This document shows positions 1-9,120 of a DNA stretch of 41,390 nt, in pieces; position 1 is the stretch's first letter, and the number at the start of each line of letters is the position of its first letter. The notes beneath the pieces are model-generated. The model made no database searches and was not told the DNA's origin. It worked only from the letters and a program-made list of their open reading frames with translations. Source of the DNA: Candidatus Methanocorpusculum faecipullorum. Lineage in GTDB: Archaea; Halobacteriota; Methanomicrobia; Methanomicrobiales; Methanocorpusculaceae. The translations under genes were made by a program, and so were the position numbers. Where the stretch lies: contig JAHLFR010000040.1 of the NCBI GenBank assembly GCA_018883755.1, positions 1 through 41,390 of the forward strand, written 5' to 3'.

Positions 1-419
<419 letters not shown>

Positions 420-423
420 TTAT

Positions 424-945
424 TCATTCATTTCCACGGGAAACCGCAACTTTTGCGTAGCGGAGAACTTTGTCGTGCATCGTGTAGCCGCGTATTGCTT
501 CGTCAACGACGGTACCTTCCGGCACATCGGACGGGATATGGGCGACTGCTTCATGGCGGTTGGGGTCAAACTGGGATCCTTCGGCGTTCATGGGCTCTAC
601 ACCGTTGCGGGAAAGAACAGACAGATACAGTTTGTGTATCTGTTCAAGTCCTGACCTGAGATCGTCGTCACCGCCTTTGAGTGCACGTTCGAAGTTGTCC
701 AAAACGTCAAGCATGTCGCGGGCAAACTTTTCGTTCGCATAACGAACGGTGTTTTCGGCATCACGCTGGGTGCGTTTTTTGTAATTTTCAAACTCTGCGA
801 CGAGACGGAGATACCGGTCGTTGAGTTCATCATATTTTTTGGTGAGCTCGGCAACCGGATCAACCGGAGTCTCTTCAACGGTAGTCACCGGAGTTTCCTC
901 TGCCGCCGGTTTTTCTTCTGCCGGGGTTTCTGTTTTTTTCTCCAT
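424..945 (-). CDS. grpE: Nucleotide exchange factor GrpE
   Basis: GrpE releases ADP from DnaK and so drives its chaperone cycle. The protein is 173 residues. It has an acidic, low-complexity Glu/Pro/Thr N-terminus (about residues 1-35), then a long coiled-coil helix (LTKKYDELNDRYLRLVAEFE, NYKKRTQRD) and a C-terminal beta domain with the family pattern FDPNRHEAV and GYTMHDKVLRYAKVAVS. The ATG at 943-945 is chosen over the in-frame upstream ATG at 967-969 because it has an AGGT site eight bases upstream and because the predicted transcript starts near 970. It is the first gene of the grpE-dnaK operon; dnaJ is not visible and may lie beyond the left edge. No CIRCE-type inverted repeat was seen in the leader. 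Confidence 0.96.
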   Translation of the reverse strand: MEKKTETPAEEKPAAEETPVTTVEETPVDPVAELTKKYDELNDRYLRLVAEFENYKKRTQRDAENTVRYANEKFARDMLDVLDNFERALKGGDDDLRSGLEQIHKLYLSVLSRNGVEPMNAEGSQFDPNRHEAVAHIPSDVPEGTVVDEAIRGYTMHDKVLRYAKVAVSRGNE

Positions 946-990
946 GGTAATTACCTGATACTTGTACAACTAATTATTTGTATTGCAGTT

Positions 991-1000
991 CTATATAAAT
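991..1000 (-). promoter_or_regulatory. TATA box of the grpE-dnaK operon
   Basis: On the minus strand this reads ATTTATATAG, a good archaeal TATA box. Its centre is about 51 bases upstream of the grpE ATG, so transcription would start near 970 and leave a leader of about 25 bases holding the AGGT ribosome site. The rest of 946-1135 is AT-rich and has no gene. Confidence 0.7.
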
Positions 1001-1135
1001 ATTTGTTTTTATGAGATTTACGGATATTTGTTGTTTTACAAAAACAGGACATTTACAATCGAATTTCCAAAAATTTAGATCAAACTAACAGTTACCAAAG
1101 GTAAGGGAGCGCAGAAAGGATCCGTTCCCCTCTTT

Positions 1136-4100
1136 TTAGAGACTGACAGGTATGATCTTCTCCTCATCCTCCGGGAAGTAGAGATAGCCCTCCGGCCTTT
1201 TCCCAAACAGCTGTTCCACTCCCGCAAGATAGGTGAGAAGCTCGTTGCGGTAGCCTTCCATACGATCGCCGCAGTTTTCCTTGTGACCGGACTTGAAATC
1301 AACAACAACGATCCTGTCCTCATGGACAAGAATCCGGTCAACCCGGCCCCGCACCCAAGTATCGCCCAGCGGGAACTGGAGGGAAAGCTCGGCATAATCC
1401 TCTTTGCATCCCTGATAGAGCGGGGAGGAGAAAAACTCCTCCCGCATTGCAGCAAAGCTTGCTGCATCCTCTAAAGATATCCCGTACCTTTCACAGGCAC
1501 GATTTGGTGACAGACCGGCAAAAACCGCATGAAGAGCAGATCCCCGTATCATAGCCTCCTCACTGCCGGGAGCTGAGGAGGTCTGCATGGAAGGACGGAT
1601 GTACGGGACATCGCTTTTCGTATCCTCACAAAAAACGGTTGGCGTATCGACCCAGTTCTCTAACACATCCTCCGCCGTGTCCCGGGACTCTGCCTCAGGG
1701 ATCGCAGGGATCCGGCATTCACAGGCCCCGCAGGATCGGAGAATGTCTTTGTCAAGAAGAGATAAGAAGGAGTTTTTACTTGCTGAACCGTCCTGGTTCA
1801 TGTAGGTTCCCGAGATGATGAGATGATCTCTTGCTCGGGTAAGGGCAACGTAGAGTTTTCGTTTGATCTCCATCTTTTCTGCGGTGATCTCATCCGGCTT
1901 CAGGTAGTTTTGGACAAATGTTTTGACAGAGACATCTTTGGCGTCAGACTTTCGCACCTGAAGGGAAAACGCAGGACCAAGCTGTTCATCAAAGATCCAG
2001 CTGTCAAGTTCGTCACGTTTCCCATCCCCAGTAAAGGCTGCAATGACGACTGGGTACTCCAGGCCTTTGGCTGCATGAATCGTAAGAATCTGGACACGGT
2101 TTCCAGGAGTCACGTCTCCCTCATCCTCGTTGATCTTCTTATTCAGAATGTTCTCCCGAAGCTGCATTGCTGCATGTATCAGGGAGTCGGTACCTTCCAG
2201 AAGAGAGATGAGTTTCTCCAGATTGACAATAATGAGATCCCCTCCCTGCATGGCGGCATAGGTGGTAAGGATGCCGGACTCTCTGAGAACAGTTCGCAAA
2301 AACCTTCCAATGGGCTGTTGAAGTGAGAGTTTTTGCCAGTGCCGGATGGTCTGCACAACGGACTCAGCCAGAGGACTGTCACGGACATCCTTCCATAAGG
2401 AGAAACGACCGGTCCGCAGACGGCAGAGATCGGCATCGCTGATCCCAAACCAGGGTGACCGGAGAAGACCATACAATGCTGCATCATTTTCCGGATTGAT
2501 GATAACCTCAAGAAGGTTGGAAAAGTCATATGTCTCCTGCTGCTGATAGAGCATGCCGCTTTTGTAGATCAGATACGGTACCGAGAACTTTTGCAGGGCT
2601 GCGGTGAGCTGGGGGAGCGGTGTTCGGGTGTTAAGGAGAACGGCAATGTCACCGTACTCTGCGGGACGGCTTACACCGTCTTTTGTCTTGATGAGGAGGG
2701 TCTGGTTACGGACGGATCCGGCAATCCAGGCTGCAATGTCTTCGCTTTCCCGCATACGGGCGGTGCTTGTGTCCTCCCCCTGTTCTTTTTTCCTGCAAAG
2801 GAGCTGGACAGAACCCGTGTCCTGGGTACGGTTTGCAGATAGAGCATCATACGAGACATCATAGGATCGTGCAGCACCGGTGAAGACCTGGGAGAATACC
2901 GTGTTAACGAGATGAACGATCTCCGGAACCGTCCGGAAACTTACATCAAGACTAACACGGGATGTCGCGGGGAATGCATCAAAGAGTGCGGAATTTTTCC
3001 GGATGTCGGCTCCGCGGAACCGGTAGATGGACTGCTTGAGATCGCCGACGATGAAAAGGCGGTCGGATGCAGCCGGAGAACCGGCAAGACGGAGGATCAG
3101 ATCCGTGAGACGGGGATCATTGTCCTGTACTTCATCAACAAGGATGTATCGGTATCGTTCCCAAAGCTCGCTTAGGACTGCAGGATTCTCGGTGATGAGC
3201 CGGACTGCCCGGTAGATAAGATCGTCAAAATCAAGAAGGTTCAACCGCTGTTTTTCTGCATCAATGCTCTTCGCAGCAGCCCTGAGCACCCGTCCAAAGG
3301 AGATGAGAACCAAACTGATCTCATCAAACGGAGGTTTTCCAGGATCCAGATCCATATTCAGAATCTCATTGATTGGGTCTTTGAAGATCGTCTCATCAAT
3401 TCCGGTAAGACAGATATTACCTTTGTTGGCACCTTTCAAACCCCGCAGAGCTGCAAGAATCTCCGCGGTACTTTCGGCGGCCTTGAGTTTTTGCCAGTTT
3501 TCCGTGACGGTTTCACCGTATTTGGTCTCCCCGACAACCGCGGAGATCTCACCGATTGTCTGACATATTTCCTGATTTTGAACAAGATTATCCCGGACTA
3601 ACACCAAGAAATCTGCACTAGTTGTCTCCCAGAGTTCCCGGACGGCATCAGGGTTCTCCTCCAGCTGCTGGAACCAGGGTTCCGCTTTCCGCCAGTCATC
3701 CAATGCATATGCAAGGAGAGAACTGAGAGTATCGCTCTTCAGATACTGCAGAAGACAGAGAACGTCCTGCCGGAGATCCTCTGGCGGATGAGTGAGAAGA
3801 GCAGTTACTGTTGTATGAACAAGATCCGATTGTGATCCTGCATCCATGATACCAAACGACGGATCAAGACCTGCTTCGACGGCAAATTCCCTGAGAATGG
3901 AGGATGCAAAACTGTGGAAGGTGGTGACGGATGCACGGTAGAACTCATCCTGCATCCGCAAAAGGCCCTGCTGCACAGTTGGATCACTGCACGCACGGAT
4001 ATCTTCCGAAAGATCGGCTGCGATGCGTTCCCGCATCTCGGCTGCGGCTTTCTCGGTAAAGGTAAGAGCAAGAATATTTGCCGGACTAAATTGTTTATTT

Positions 4101-4237
4101 GCATGATTCTGCAAAAGAACAGAACGATAGCGCTGGCTAAGAATGAAGGTCTTGCCGGTACCTGCTCCGGCAGTGACACAAGTACTTTTGGTAACATCAA
4201 GTGCCCGTTTCTGAGAAGGGGTAAGTGTTTCGGGCAT
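1136..4237 (-). CDS. AddA-like UvrD/Rep-family helicase-nuclease
   Basis: Large superfamily 1A helicase fused to a RecB-type nuclease, about 1033 residues, resembling AddA of the bacterial AddAB double-strand-break resection complex. Helicase motifs occur in order: Q motif LTPSQKRALD, Walker A TAGAGTGKT (23-30), motif Ia LTFTEKAAAEM, motif II VDEVQD (368-372), motif III GDLKQSIYRFRGAD, motif IV SFRT, motif V TIHAAKGLEYP and motif VI YVALTRARD. The C-terminus carries RGSALHAVF, GRVDRI and VVDFKSG (D980, K982), the PD-(D/E)XK nuclease core. The start is taken at the ATG at 4235-4237, seven bases after GGAGGTG; a GTG at 4238-4240 is the alternative. It overlaps the stop of the upstream AddB-like gene, so the two are translationally coupled. 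Archaea normally use HerA-NurA with Mre11-Rad50, so transfer from bacteria is likely (inference). Confidence 0.9.
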   Translation of the reverse strand: MPETLTPSQKRALDVTKSTCVTAGAGTGKTFILSQRYRSVLLQNHANKQFSPANILALTFTEKAAAEMRERIAADLSEDIRACSDPTVQQGLLRMQDEFYRASVTTFHSFASSILREFAVEAGLDPSFGIMDAGSQSDLVHTTVTALLTHPPEDLRQDVLCLLQYLKSDTLSSLLAYALDDWRKAEPWFQQLEENPDAVRELWETTSADFLVLVRDNLVQNQEICQTIGEISAVVGETKYGETVTENWQKLKAAESTAEILAALRGLKGANKGNICLTGIDETIFKDPINEILNMDLDPGKPPFDEISLVLISFGRVLRAAAKSIDAEKQRLNLLDFDDLIYRAVRLITENPAVLSELWERYRYILVDEVQDNDPRLTDLILRLAGSPAASDRLFIVGDLKQSIYRFRGADIRKNSALFDAFPATSRVSLDVSFRTVPEIVHLVNTVFSQVFTGAARSYDVSYDALSANRTQDTGSVQLLCRKKEQGEDTSTARMRESEDIAAWIAGSVRNQTLLIKTKDGVSRPAEYGDIAVLLNTRTPLPQLTAALQKFSVPYLIYKSGMLYQQQETYDFSNLLEVIINPENDAALYGLLRSPWFGISDADLCRLRTGRFSLWKDVRDSPLAESVVQTIRHWQKLSLQQPIGRFLRTVLRESGILTTYAAMQGGDLIIVNLEKLISLLEGTDSLIHAAMQLRENILNKKINEDEGDVTPGNRVQILTIHAAKGLEYPVVIAAFTGDGKRDELDSWIFDEQLGPAFSLQVRKSDAKDVSVKTFVQNYLKPDEITAEKMEIKRKLYVALTRARDHLIISGTYMNQDGSASKNSFLSLLDKDILRSCGACECRIPAIPEAESRDTAEDVLENWVDTPTVFCEDTKSDVPYIRPSMQTSSAPGSEEAMIRGSALHAVFAGLSPNRACERYGISLEDAASFAAMREEFFSSPLYQGCKEDYAELSLQFPLGDTWVRGRVDRILVHEDRIVVVDFKSGHKENCGDRMEGYRNELLTYLAGVEQLFGKRPEGYLYFPEDEEKIIPVSL

Positions 4238-7179
4238 CACTCCTCACCTCCCGTAGTTACGCGGCAGACAAATCGCCATGGACAGTATGAACAGTCAGAA
4301 CTGTTCGGATTTGGAGAACAAACGCCGTTCTGCATCCCGGACCGGTAGGATTTGCAGTAGGAGAGGATATCCGGGAGGTGCTTGTAAAGTACATCTTTCG
4401 AAAACCTCTGCAGTTTTACTCCGCGTGGATGGATCTGATAAAATGCGGCAGCACCGGATACACCGGAATCCTCCGCCTCAACCGCAGCAACGTAGAGCGG
4501 AAGCTGAAGCGAGATGCCAGCTTCGAGGCCCTTGACATTGTACTTCGCTGTGCTGATGTCACCTGATTTGTAGTCATAGACGGTGAAGCTGTTGTCCGGG
4601 AAAAAATCGATGCGGTCAGGCCGTCCTGAAATACGCAGAGGGGCGGCATCCGGCACAGATACTGCAGTGGTGTCTGCAAGAGGTTGTTCAAGACGGCGGA
4701 ATGCGGCCGGTTGGTGAATAAGTTTCGGATCTAGTTCCGTATCTATTACGCCAAAGAGCCGGCGGGTGAGGTAGAGATTCTTTTCAGCCTCCCACTCAGG
4801 ACTGGTAAAGCCAGGACGATCAAACTCCTCGGCTGCGATCTCTGTAAGGCATAGCTTTGCATCTTCTTTATTTTCCAGGGTGATCGGATCTGTCCATTCA
4901 GTAAAGAACCGTTCCATGATTCGATGAAGAACAAGACCAAGCATGCTTCTTTCCTCCGAGTGAGAAGACACTGGCGGGATGAGACGGAGGTGTTTTTCGA
5001 GGTACCATTTAAACGGACAGGAGGCATAGGTCTCAAGCATGGTAGGAGCAAAAGTGGTCTGATCATTGTAGGCAGAAGAAAACTGTTCGGCAAGGTCAGG
5101 AAGATCACCAAAACAAACCTGCAAGGTCTCCTGTTTCCGCGGAGGATACGGGGGAAGACCAAACAGATCGGGATGGTCAGCGATGGTATTATTCAAAACA
5201 GCAAGCCCTGCTGTCATCTGATTATCAGTTTGGGAATGGGAAAGGAAATCTGGTGCTTGGGTTTTGTACTGTTCCGGGAACCGGGTAAAAAATGAGGAAG
5301 GGCTAAGGGCCCCGGAGGAGTCGCGTTCAGCACAGGAGAGATGCAGGCTCTCTCCAGCTACAAGGCAGGCTGCGGCAAAGTAGTACTTTTCACGGAGGAT
5401 ATCGGTTTCAAAGGAGGTATTTTTGATTTTTGCAGTCTCTTTGACGGTCAGATACGGAAGAGTAAATTGAATGCGAGGGATGAACTTGTCGGAAAGACCG
5501 AGAATAAAGACGTGATTTGCAGAGGTGAGGGCCGACTCTCTGAGTCCGGTAACGGTGATGGTGTGTTTAGCGGTACGAGGAGAGAGCGGGGCAGGAGTGC
5601 TGCTGCACAGTTCGGAAAGTGTGTCACAGAACTCGGCATGAGTGAGACTGATGGTTTGTGCAACCGGCGATGCAGCAAGACCCGAGATGAGATCATGGAA
5701 CGCTTTCTGCCTGAGCTGCTGTTCTGTTGGCATCTCACACTCAACAGGCTCAAGCAGACCAAGCTTAATAAAAAGATCAAGACAGTCTCTACAGTGCTGC
5801 CTAACAGACTGTTTTTTCTGATTTTTTGGAGTGATTTCCTCAATAAGACTGATAAGACCCTGTTGGAGTTTCTGAAGTTCATCTATCTGTACCTGATAGA
5901 ATTTGGCAGACTGACTGTCCGTACCTGCGTCCTCGATCTTTTGGAGAAGGAACGGAATCCGTTGGTCAGCAATAGTGATCCAGTTGGATTTTCCGCGAGT
6001 GATACCGAGCGTCTGTGAAAGAGAGAACAGTTGTGATGTGTGGATGCCAAACTTTTTCCGGATCTGCGGAAGCGTAAGGAGCTGGAGAAGAGTGGCCAGG
6101 GGATAGTCCGCTACAGGGGCTTTGAGAACTGCGAGAAGTGCTGCCGTTTCCGGATAGTTACTAATCGGCCGTGCGGTTGCAGCGGTGTACGAGATGCGTG
6201 TTCTGGTACCGTCTGGATTCCGGATACTAAAGTCATCAATGATATCATCGATCAGCCGGACAGTCTCCTTTACGGCTGGGCTGAGGATGAGGATATCCTC
6301 TGCACCGACACCATCCTCAAAAAGACCGGATACCTGATCAAGAACCGAGGAAACTTCTGCAGTGGTGTCCGGATAGATGACTGTGGTAAGATTGACCGGA
6401 AGAGATGCAGGAATACGGTGTTCGTGTCCAGCAAACAATCCTTCAGCAAACGCAGCCTTCTCTGGGTCACCGTGAATTGGTTCTCCAGTAAATCCCGGGA
6501 AAATAGCATGGTTATTCACTGCGGGACGCACTTCATGCACACTCTCAGCTGTAGCAATAATAGCGTTGATGAAAGCTTGTTCGTTGGGCTGCAGGGAGTA
6601 CATCCCGTAGATAAAGACCGTCCTGAAAGGAATTTTTCCTGAACCAAGGGCAACCACGGCAGTTTCGTAGACAGTCTCTTTATCTGCAAGATGTTCTTCC
6701 TTTAGTATTCTGGTGTATTCTTGGTGGATTGCAGAGAGTGTTTCTATCTTTCGGGTTGAAGAGTGAATAACAGAGAGATCGGTCAGATTTTGCTCAAGAC
6801 CGGTGATGAGTGTCCGGAGACTGCTGCAAGTGGTGTGGGTGACCTCGCCAAAAAGAGAGGCGGTACTTTTGCGAAGATCAGGGCTTGTGAGTATTCTGCG
6901 GATGAGAAGGTCCTGTTCTCCAGAGCTAAGAATGTAGAGATCCGGATCTGTTTCGCGACAGATGTACTGGGCAAAATCTCTTGCGGTAAGCATGTGATCC
7001 GGGAGGATCAGTCGTTCTTTGGCTATTGGATGGCGGAGGATCACATCAGCAAGATTCCGCGTGGGAAGCACAAACCATGTACCGAACGGGTCACGGGATG
7101 CAGCGTCCTGATAGGCAGCAAAGGTTTCAGTAAGAAGCTCTCCAAAAAGAGCATAACGGATAGTGTGTGATACAGACAT
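4237..7179 (-). CDS. AddB-like PD-(D/E)XK nuclease with iron-sulfur staple
   Basis: About 980 residues, the likely partner of the AddA-like protein that overlaps its stop. The C-terminal nuclease shows LGLVLHRIMERFF, then SGRPDRIDFF, VYDYKSG (D and K of the active site) and LQLPLYVAAVE. It is bracketed by cysteines at 721 (SCPFKWYLE) and 963, 966 and 972 (CSYCPWRFVC). This one-plus-three spacing is that of the [4Fe-4S] staple of AddB nucleases. The N-terminal half looks like a degenerate helicase. Where active AddB proteins have a Walker A motif this one reads FVLPTRNLADVILR, with no GxGKT, so ATP binding by this subunit is doubtful. A similar layout occurs in other AddB-like or RexB-like proteins, so the exact subfamily is open. 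No clear ribosome site precedes the ATG at 7177-7179. Confidence 0.85.
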   Translation of the reverse strand: MSVSHTIRYALFGELLTETFAAYQDAASRDPFGTWFVLPTRNLADVILRHPIAKERLILPDHMLTARDFAQYICRETDPDLYILSSGEQDLLIRRILTSPDLRKSTASLFGEVTHTTCSSLRTLITGLEQNLTDLSVIHSSTRKIETLSAIHQEYTRILKEEHLADKETVYETAVVALGSGKIPFRTVFIYGMYSLQPNEQAFINAIIATAESVHEVRPAVNNHAIFPGFTGEPIHGDPEKAAFAEGLFAGHEHRIPASLPVNLTTVIYPDTTAEVSSVLDQVSGLFEDGVGAEDILILSPAVKETVRLIDDIIDDFSIRNPDGTRTRISYTAATARPISNYPETAALLAVLKAPVADYPLATLLQLLTLPQIRKKFGIHTSQLFSLSQTLGITRGKSNWITIADQRIPFLLQKIEDAGTDSQSAKFYQVQIDELQKLQQGLISLIEEITPKNQKKQSVRQHCRDCLDLFIKLGLLEPVECEMPTEQQLRQKAFHDLISGLAASPVAQTISLTHAEFCDTLSELCSSTPAPLSPRTAKHTITVTGLRESALTSANHVFILGLSDKFIPRIQFTLPYLTVKETAKIKNTSFETDILREKYYFAAACLVAGESLHLSCAERDSSGALSPSSFFTRFPEQYKTQAPDFLSHSQTDNQMTAGLAVLNNTIADHPDLFGLPPYPPRKQETLQVCFGDLPDLAEQFSSAYNDQTTFAPTMLETYASCPFKWYLEKHLRLIPPVSSHSEERSMLGLVLHRIMERFFTEWTDPITLENKEDAKLCLTEIAAEEFDRPGFTSPEWEAEKNLYLTRRLFGVIDTELDPKLIHQPAAFRRLEQPLADTTAVSVPDAAPLRISGRPDRIDFFPDNSFTVYDYKSGDISTAKYNVKGLEAGISLQLPLYVAAVEAEDSGVSGAAAFYQIHPRGVKLQRFSKDVLYKHLPDILSYCKSYRSGMQNGVCSPNPNSSDCSYCPWRFVCRVTTGGEE

Positions 7180-7212
7180 GGTTGTGAAAGATGATGATAT
7201 TCAGGAGGTTGC

Positions 7213-7227
7213 CGGACTATAACAGTC
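7213..7227. promoter_or_regulatory. Inverted repeat over the probable addB-like promoter
   Basis: GGACT-ATAAC-AGTCC is a perfect five-base inverted repeat. Read on the minus strand it contains TTATAG, which would place a transcription start about 15 bases before the ATG at 7179. A repressor bound here would cover the TATA element. It lies in the 223-base divergent region between the AddB-like gene and the acyl-CoA synthetase. Confidence 0.35.
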
Positions 7228-7273
7228 CATTTGTGTAGTTACCGGTACGTTTCACTAACTGATTTGACTCTTG

Positions 7274-7285
7274 TTATTTATATTG
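7274..7285 (+). promoter_or_regulatory. TATA box upstream of the acyl-CoA synthetase
   Basis: TTATTTATATTG is a TATA-like element on the plus strand. Transcription would start near 7300-7310, leaving a leader of roughly 100 bases before the chosen ATG. A second weak element, CTATATGG, sits at 7291-7298. Confidence 0.45.
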
Positions 7286-7402
7286 TACTTCTATATGGTA
7301 GTTTGCCTGGGGACAGGAGAGCCAGCACCACCAGAATACCGGGCAAGATCACCTATCCATCACGAGAGAATTTATCATCTGTCGCGTGCAACATGTGAGC
7401 GC

Positions 7403-9109
7403 ATGACCGAAACGGCATCACACAATATGACAGATTACGAGGAAACCTATTCCACGTTTTCTATTGCCGTGCCGGAGTACTACAACTTCGGATTCGACGT
7501 AGTCGATGCATGGGCGAAGAAAGACAGAAACAAGCTCGCCATGATCTGGACGAATCAGAAAGGGGAGGAGAAGTACTTTACCTTCCGCCACATGATGAAT
7601 CTGTCCAATCAGATTGCAAATATGATGTTCAAGCAGAACATCGGCAAGGGCGACCGGGTAATGATTATGCTGCCGCGGGTTCCGGAATGGTGGACCTTTG
7701 CGATTGCCGCCATTAAGATTGGTGCAGTTTTCTGTCCGTCCCCCTGCATTCTTACTCCGCACGATCTGAAGTACCGTATTAACCAGGGCAAGTTCAAGAT
7801 GATCGTAACGGACATGGAGAACTCCTGGAAGATTGAGGAGATCCTGTCCGAGTGTCCGACTCTGCAGATTAAATTCCTGACAGACGGTGGACTGCCCGGC
7901 TGGATTAACTACCAGACAGAACTCGTTCACCCGGCTCCTGCGTCAACGAAGCTGATTCCGCTGGCACGCAGTGTCCGCACAAAGGCAACCGATCCGATGC
8001 TGATCTTCTTCTCGTCGGGAACGACCGGTGATCCAAAGATGGTGCTGCATACGCACGCTTATCCTCTGGGACACATTGTAACCGGAAGGTTCTGGTATGA
8101 TCTGACGGAAAACGATCTGCATTTCACGGTCGCAGACACCGGATGGGGAAAGTCCTCCTGGGGTAAGTTCTACGGCCCCTGGATGCAGGGTGCCTGTGTG
8201 TTTGTGTACGATTACCGCGGAAAGTTCAATGCAACCGAACTTCTGCCGCTGATTGAACACTACGAGATCACGACGTTCTGTGCTCCGCCGACGATTTACC
8301 GGATGCTGATTCTGGCGGATCTGAAGGCGTTTGACTTCTCGGAACTGCGGCACTGTGTGTCTGCCGGTGAGGCACTGAACCCGGAGGTTACCCGTGTCTG
8401 GGAAGAGGCAACCGGAAAGACGATCTACGAGGCATACGGCCAGACCGAGACTGTGATGGTCATTGGTACCTTCCCCTGTATTCCAAACAAGCCGGGATCC
8501 ATCGGCAAGCCCGCTCCGGGATGGTGTGTGCAGCTGCATGATGAACAGGGTAATGAGGTTCCTGTCGGCGAGGAAGGAAAGATCGCGATCAAGACGAAGG
8601 ATCCAAGTCCGGTTGGTCTCTTTAAGGAGTATCTGGACAACCCCGAGGCCACGTCGGCGGTGTTTGTAAACGGCTGGTATTACACCGGAGATAAAGCAGT
8701 AAAGGATGAGGACGGCTATTTCTGGTTTATGGGACGTGATGATGATATCATCAAGAGTTCCGGCTATCGGATTGGTCCAACTGAGGTGGAGTCGGCACTG
8801 ATCGAGCACCCGGCAGTGAAGGAGTCGGCTGTTGTGGGAAGCCCTGATCCGATCCGCGGTGTGATTGTGAAGGCATTTGTGATTCTGAAGGACGGCTGGA
8901 AGCCGTCGGATGATCTTGTTAAAGAGCTGCAGAATCATGTGAAGAAGACGACCGCACCGTACAAGTACCCGCGTGCGATCGAGTTTGTGGAGGATCTGCC
9001 GAAGACGATCTCCGGCAAGGTCAGAAGAGTTGAGCTTCGTGACCGCGAGATGAAGCGGTATCAGGCTCTGCACCACAATGATCCGGAATCAGACTCCGGA
9101 TCCCAGTAA
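7403..9109 (+). CDS. AMP-forming acyl-CoA synthetase (medium-chain/acetyl type)
   Basis: Activates a short or medium-chain carboxylate with ATP to an acyl-adenylate and then to acyl-CoA. The 568-residue protein has the adenylate-forming motifs in order: FSSGTTGDPK (S204 to K212), AYGQTET, YTGDKAVKDEDGYFWFMGR, DDDIIKSSGYRIGPTEVE and the C-terminal KTISGKVRR with the adenylation lysine at 539. The VADTGWGKSSWGKFYGPW segment fits the medium-chain acyl-CoA synthetase branch also found in Methanosarcina. The real substrate cannot be told from sequence. The ATG at 7403 and that at 7427 (MTDYEETYSTF) are both possible and neither has a good ribosome site. The longer reading back to 7271 gives unrelated sequence and is rejected. 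The gene ends 11 bases from the convergent QueG-like gene. Confidence 0.92.
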   Translation: MTETASHNMTDYEETYSTFSIAVPEYYNFGFDVVDAWAKKDRNKLAMIWTNQKGEEKYFTFRHMMNLSNQIANMMFKQNIGKGDRVMIMLPRVPEWWTFAIAAIKIGAVFCPSPCILTPHDLKYRINQGKFKMIVTDMENSWKIEEILSECPTLQIKFLTDGGLPGWINYQTELVHPAPASTKLIPLARSVRTKATDPMLIFFSSGTTGDPKMVLHTHAYPLGHIVTGRFWYDLTENDLHFTVADTGWGKSSWGKFYGPWMQGACVFVYDYRGKFNATELLPLIEHYEITTFCAPPTIYRMLILADLKAFDFSELRHCVSAGEALNPEVTRVWEEATGKTIYEAYGQTETVMVIGTFPCIPNKPGSIGKPAPGWCVQLHDEQGNEVPVGEEGKIAIKTKDPSPVGLFKEYLDNPEATSAVFVNGWYYTGDKAVKDEDGYFWFMGRDDDIIKSSGYRIGPTEVESALIEHPAVKESAVVGSPDPIRGVIVKAFVILKDGWKPSDDLVKELQNHVKKTTAPYKYPRAIEFVEDLPKTISGKVRRVELRDREMKRYQALHHNDPESDSGSQ

Positions 9110-9120
9110 CTTTTTTCAGA

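Noticed and set aside
946-1135. CIRCE-type heat-shock operator upstream of grpE
   Set aside because: No TTAGCACTC/GAGTGCTAA inverted repeat is present.
5341-6642. Plus-strand reading frames of 200-225 codons
   Set aside because: They are shadows inside the AddB-like gene, with no domain and no ribosome site.
7943-9076. Long minus-strand reading frame of 377 codons
   Set aside because: It lies wholly antisense to the acyl-CoA synthetase, whose motifs are certain, and its translation is rich in Arg, His and Cys without any domain.
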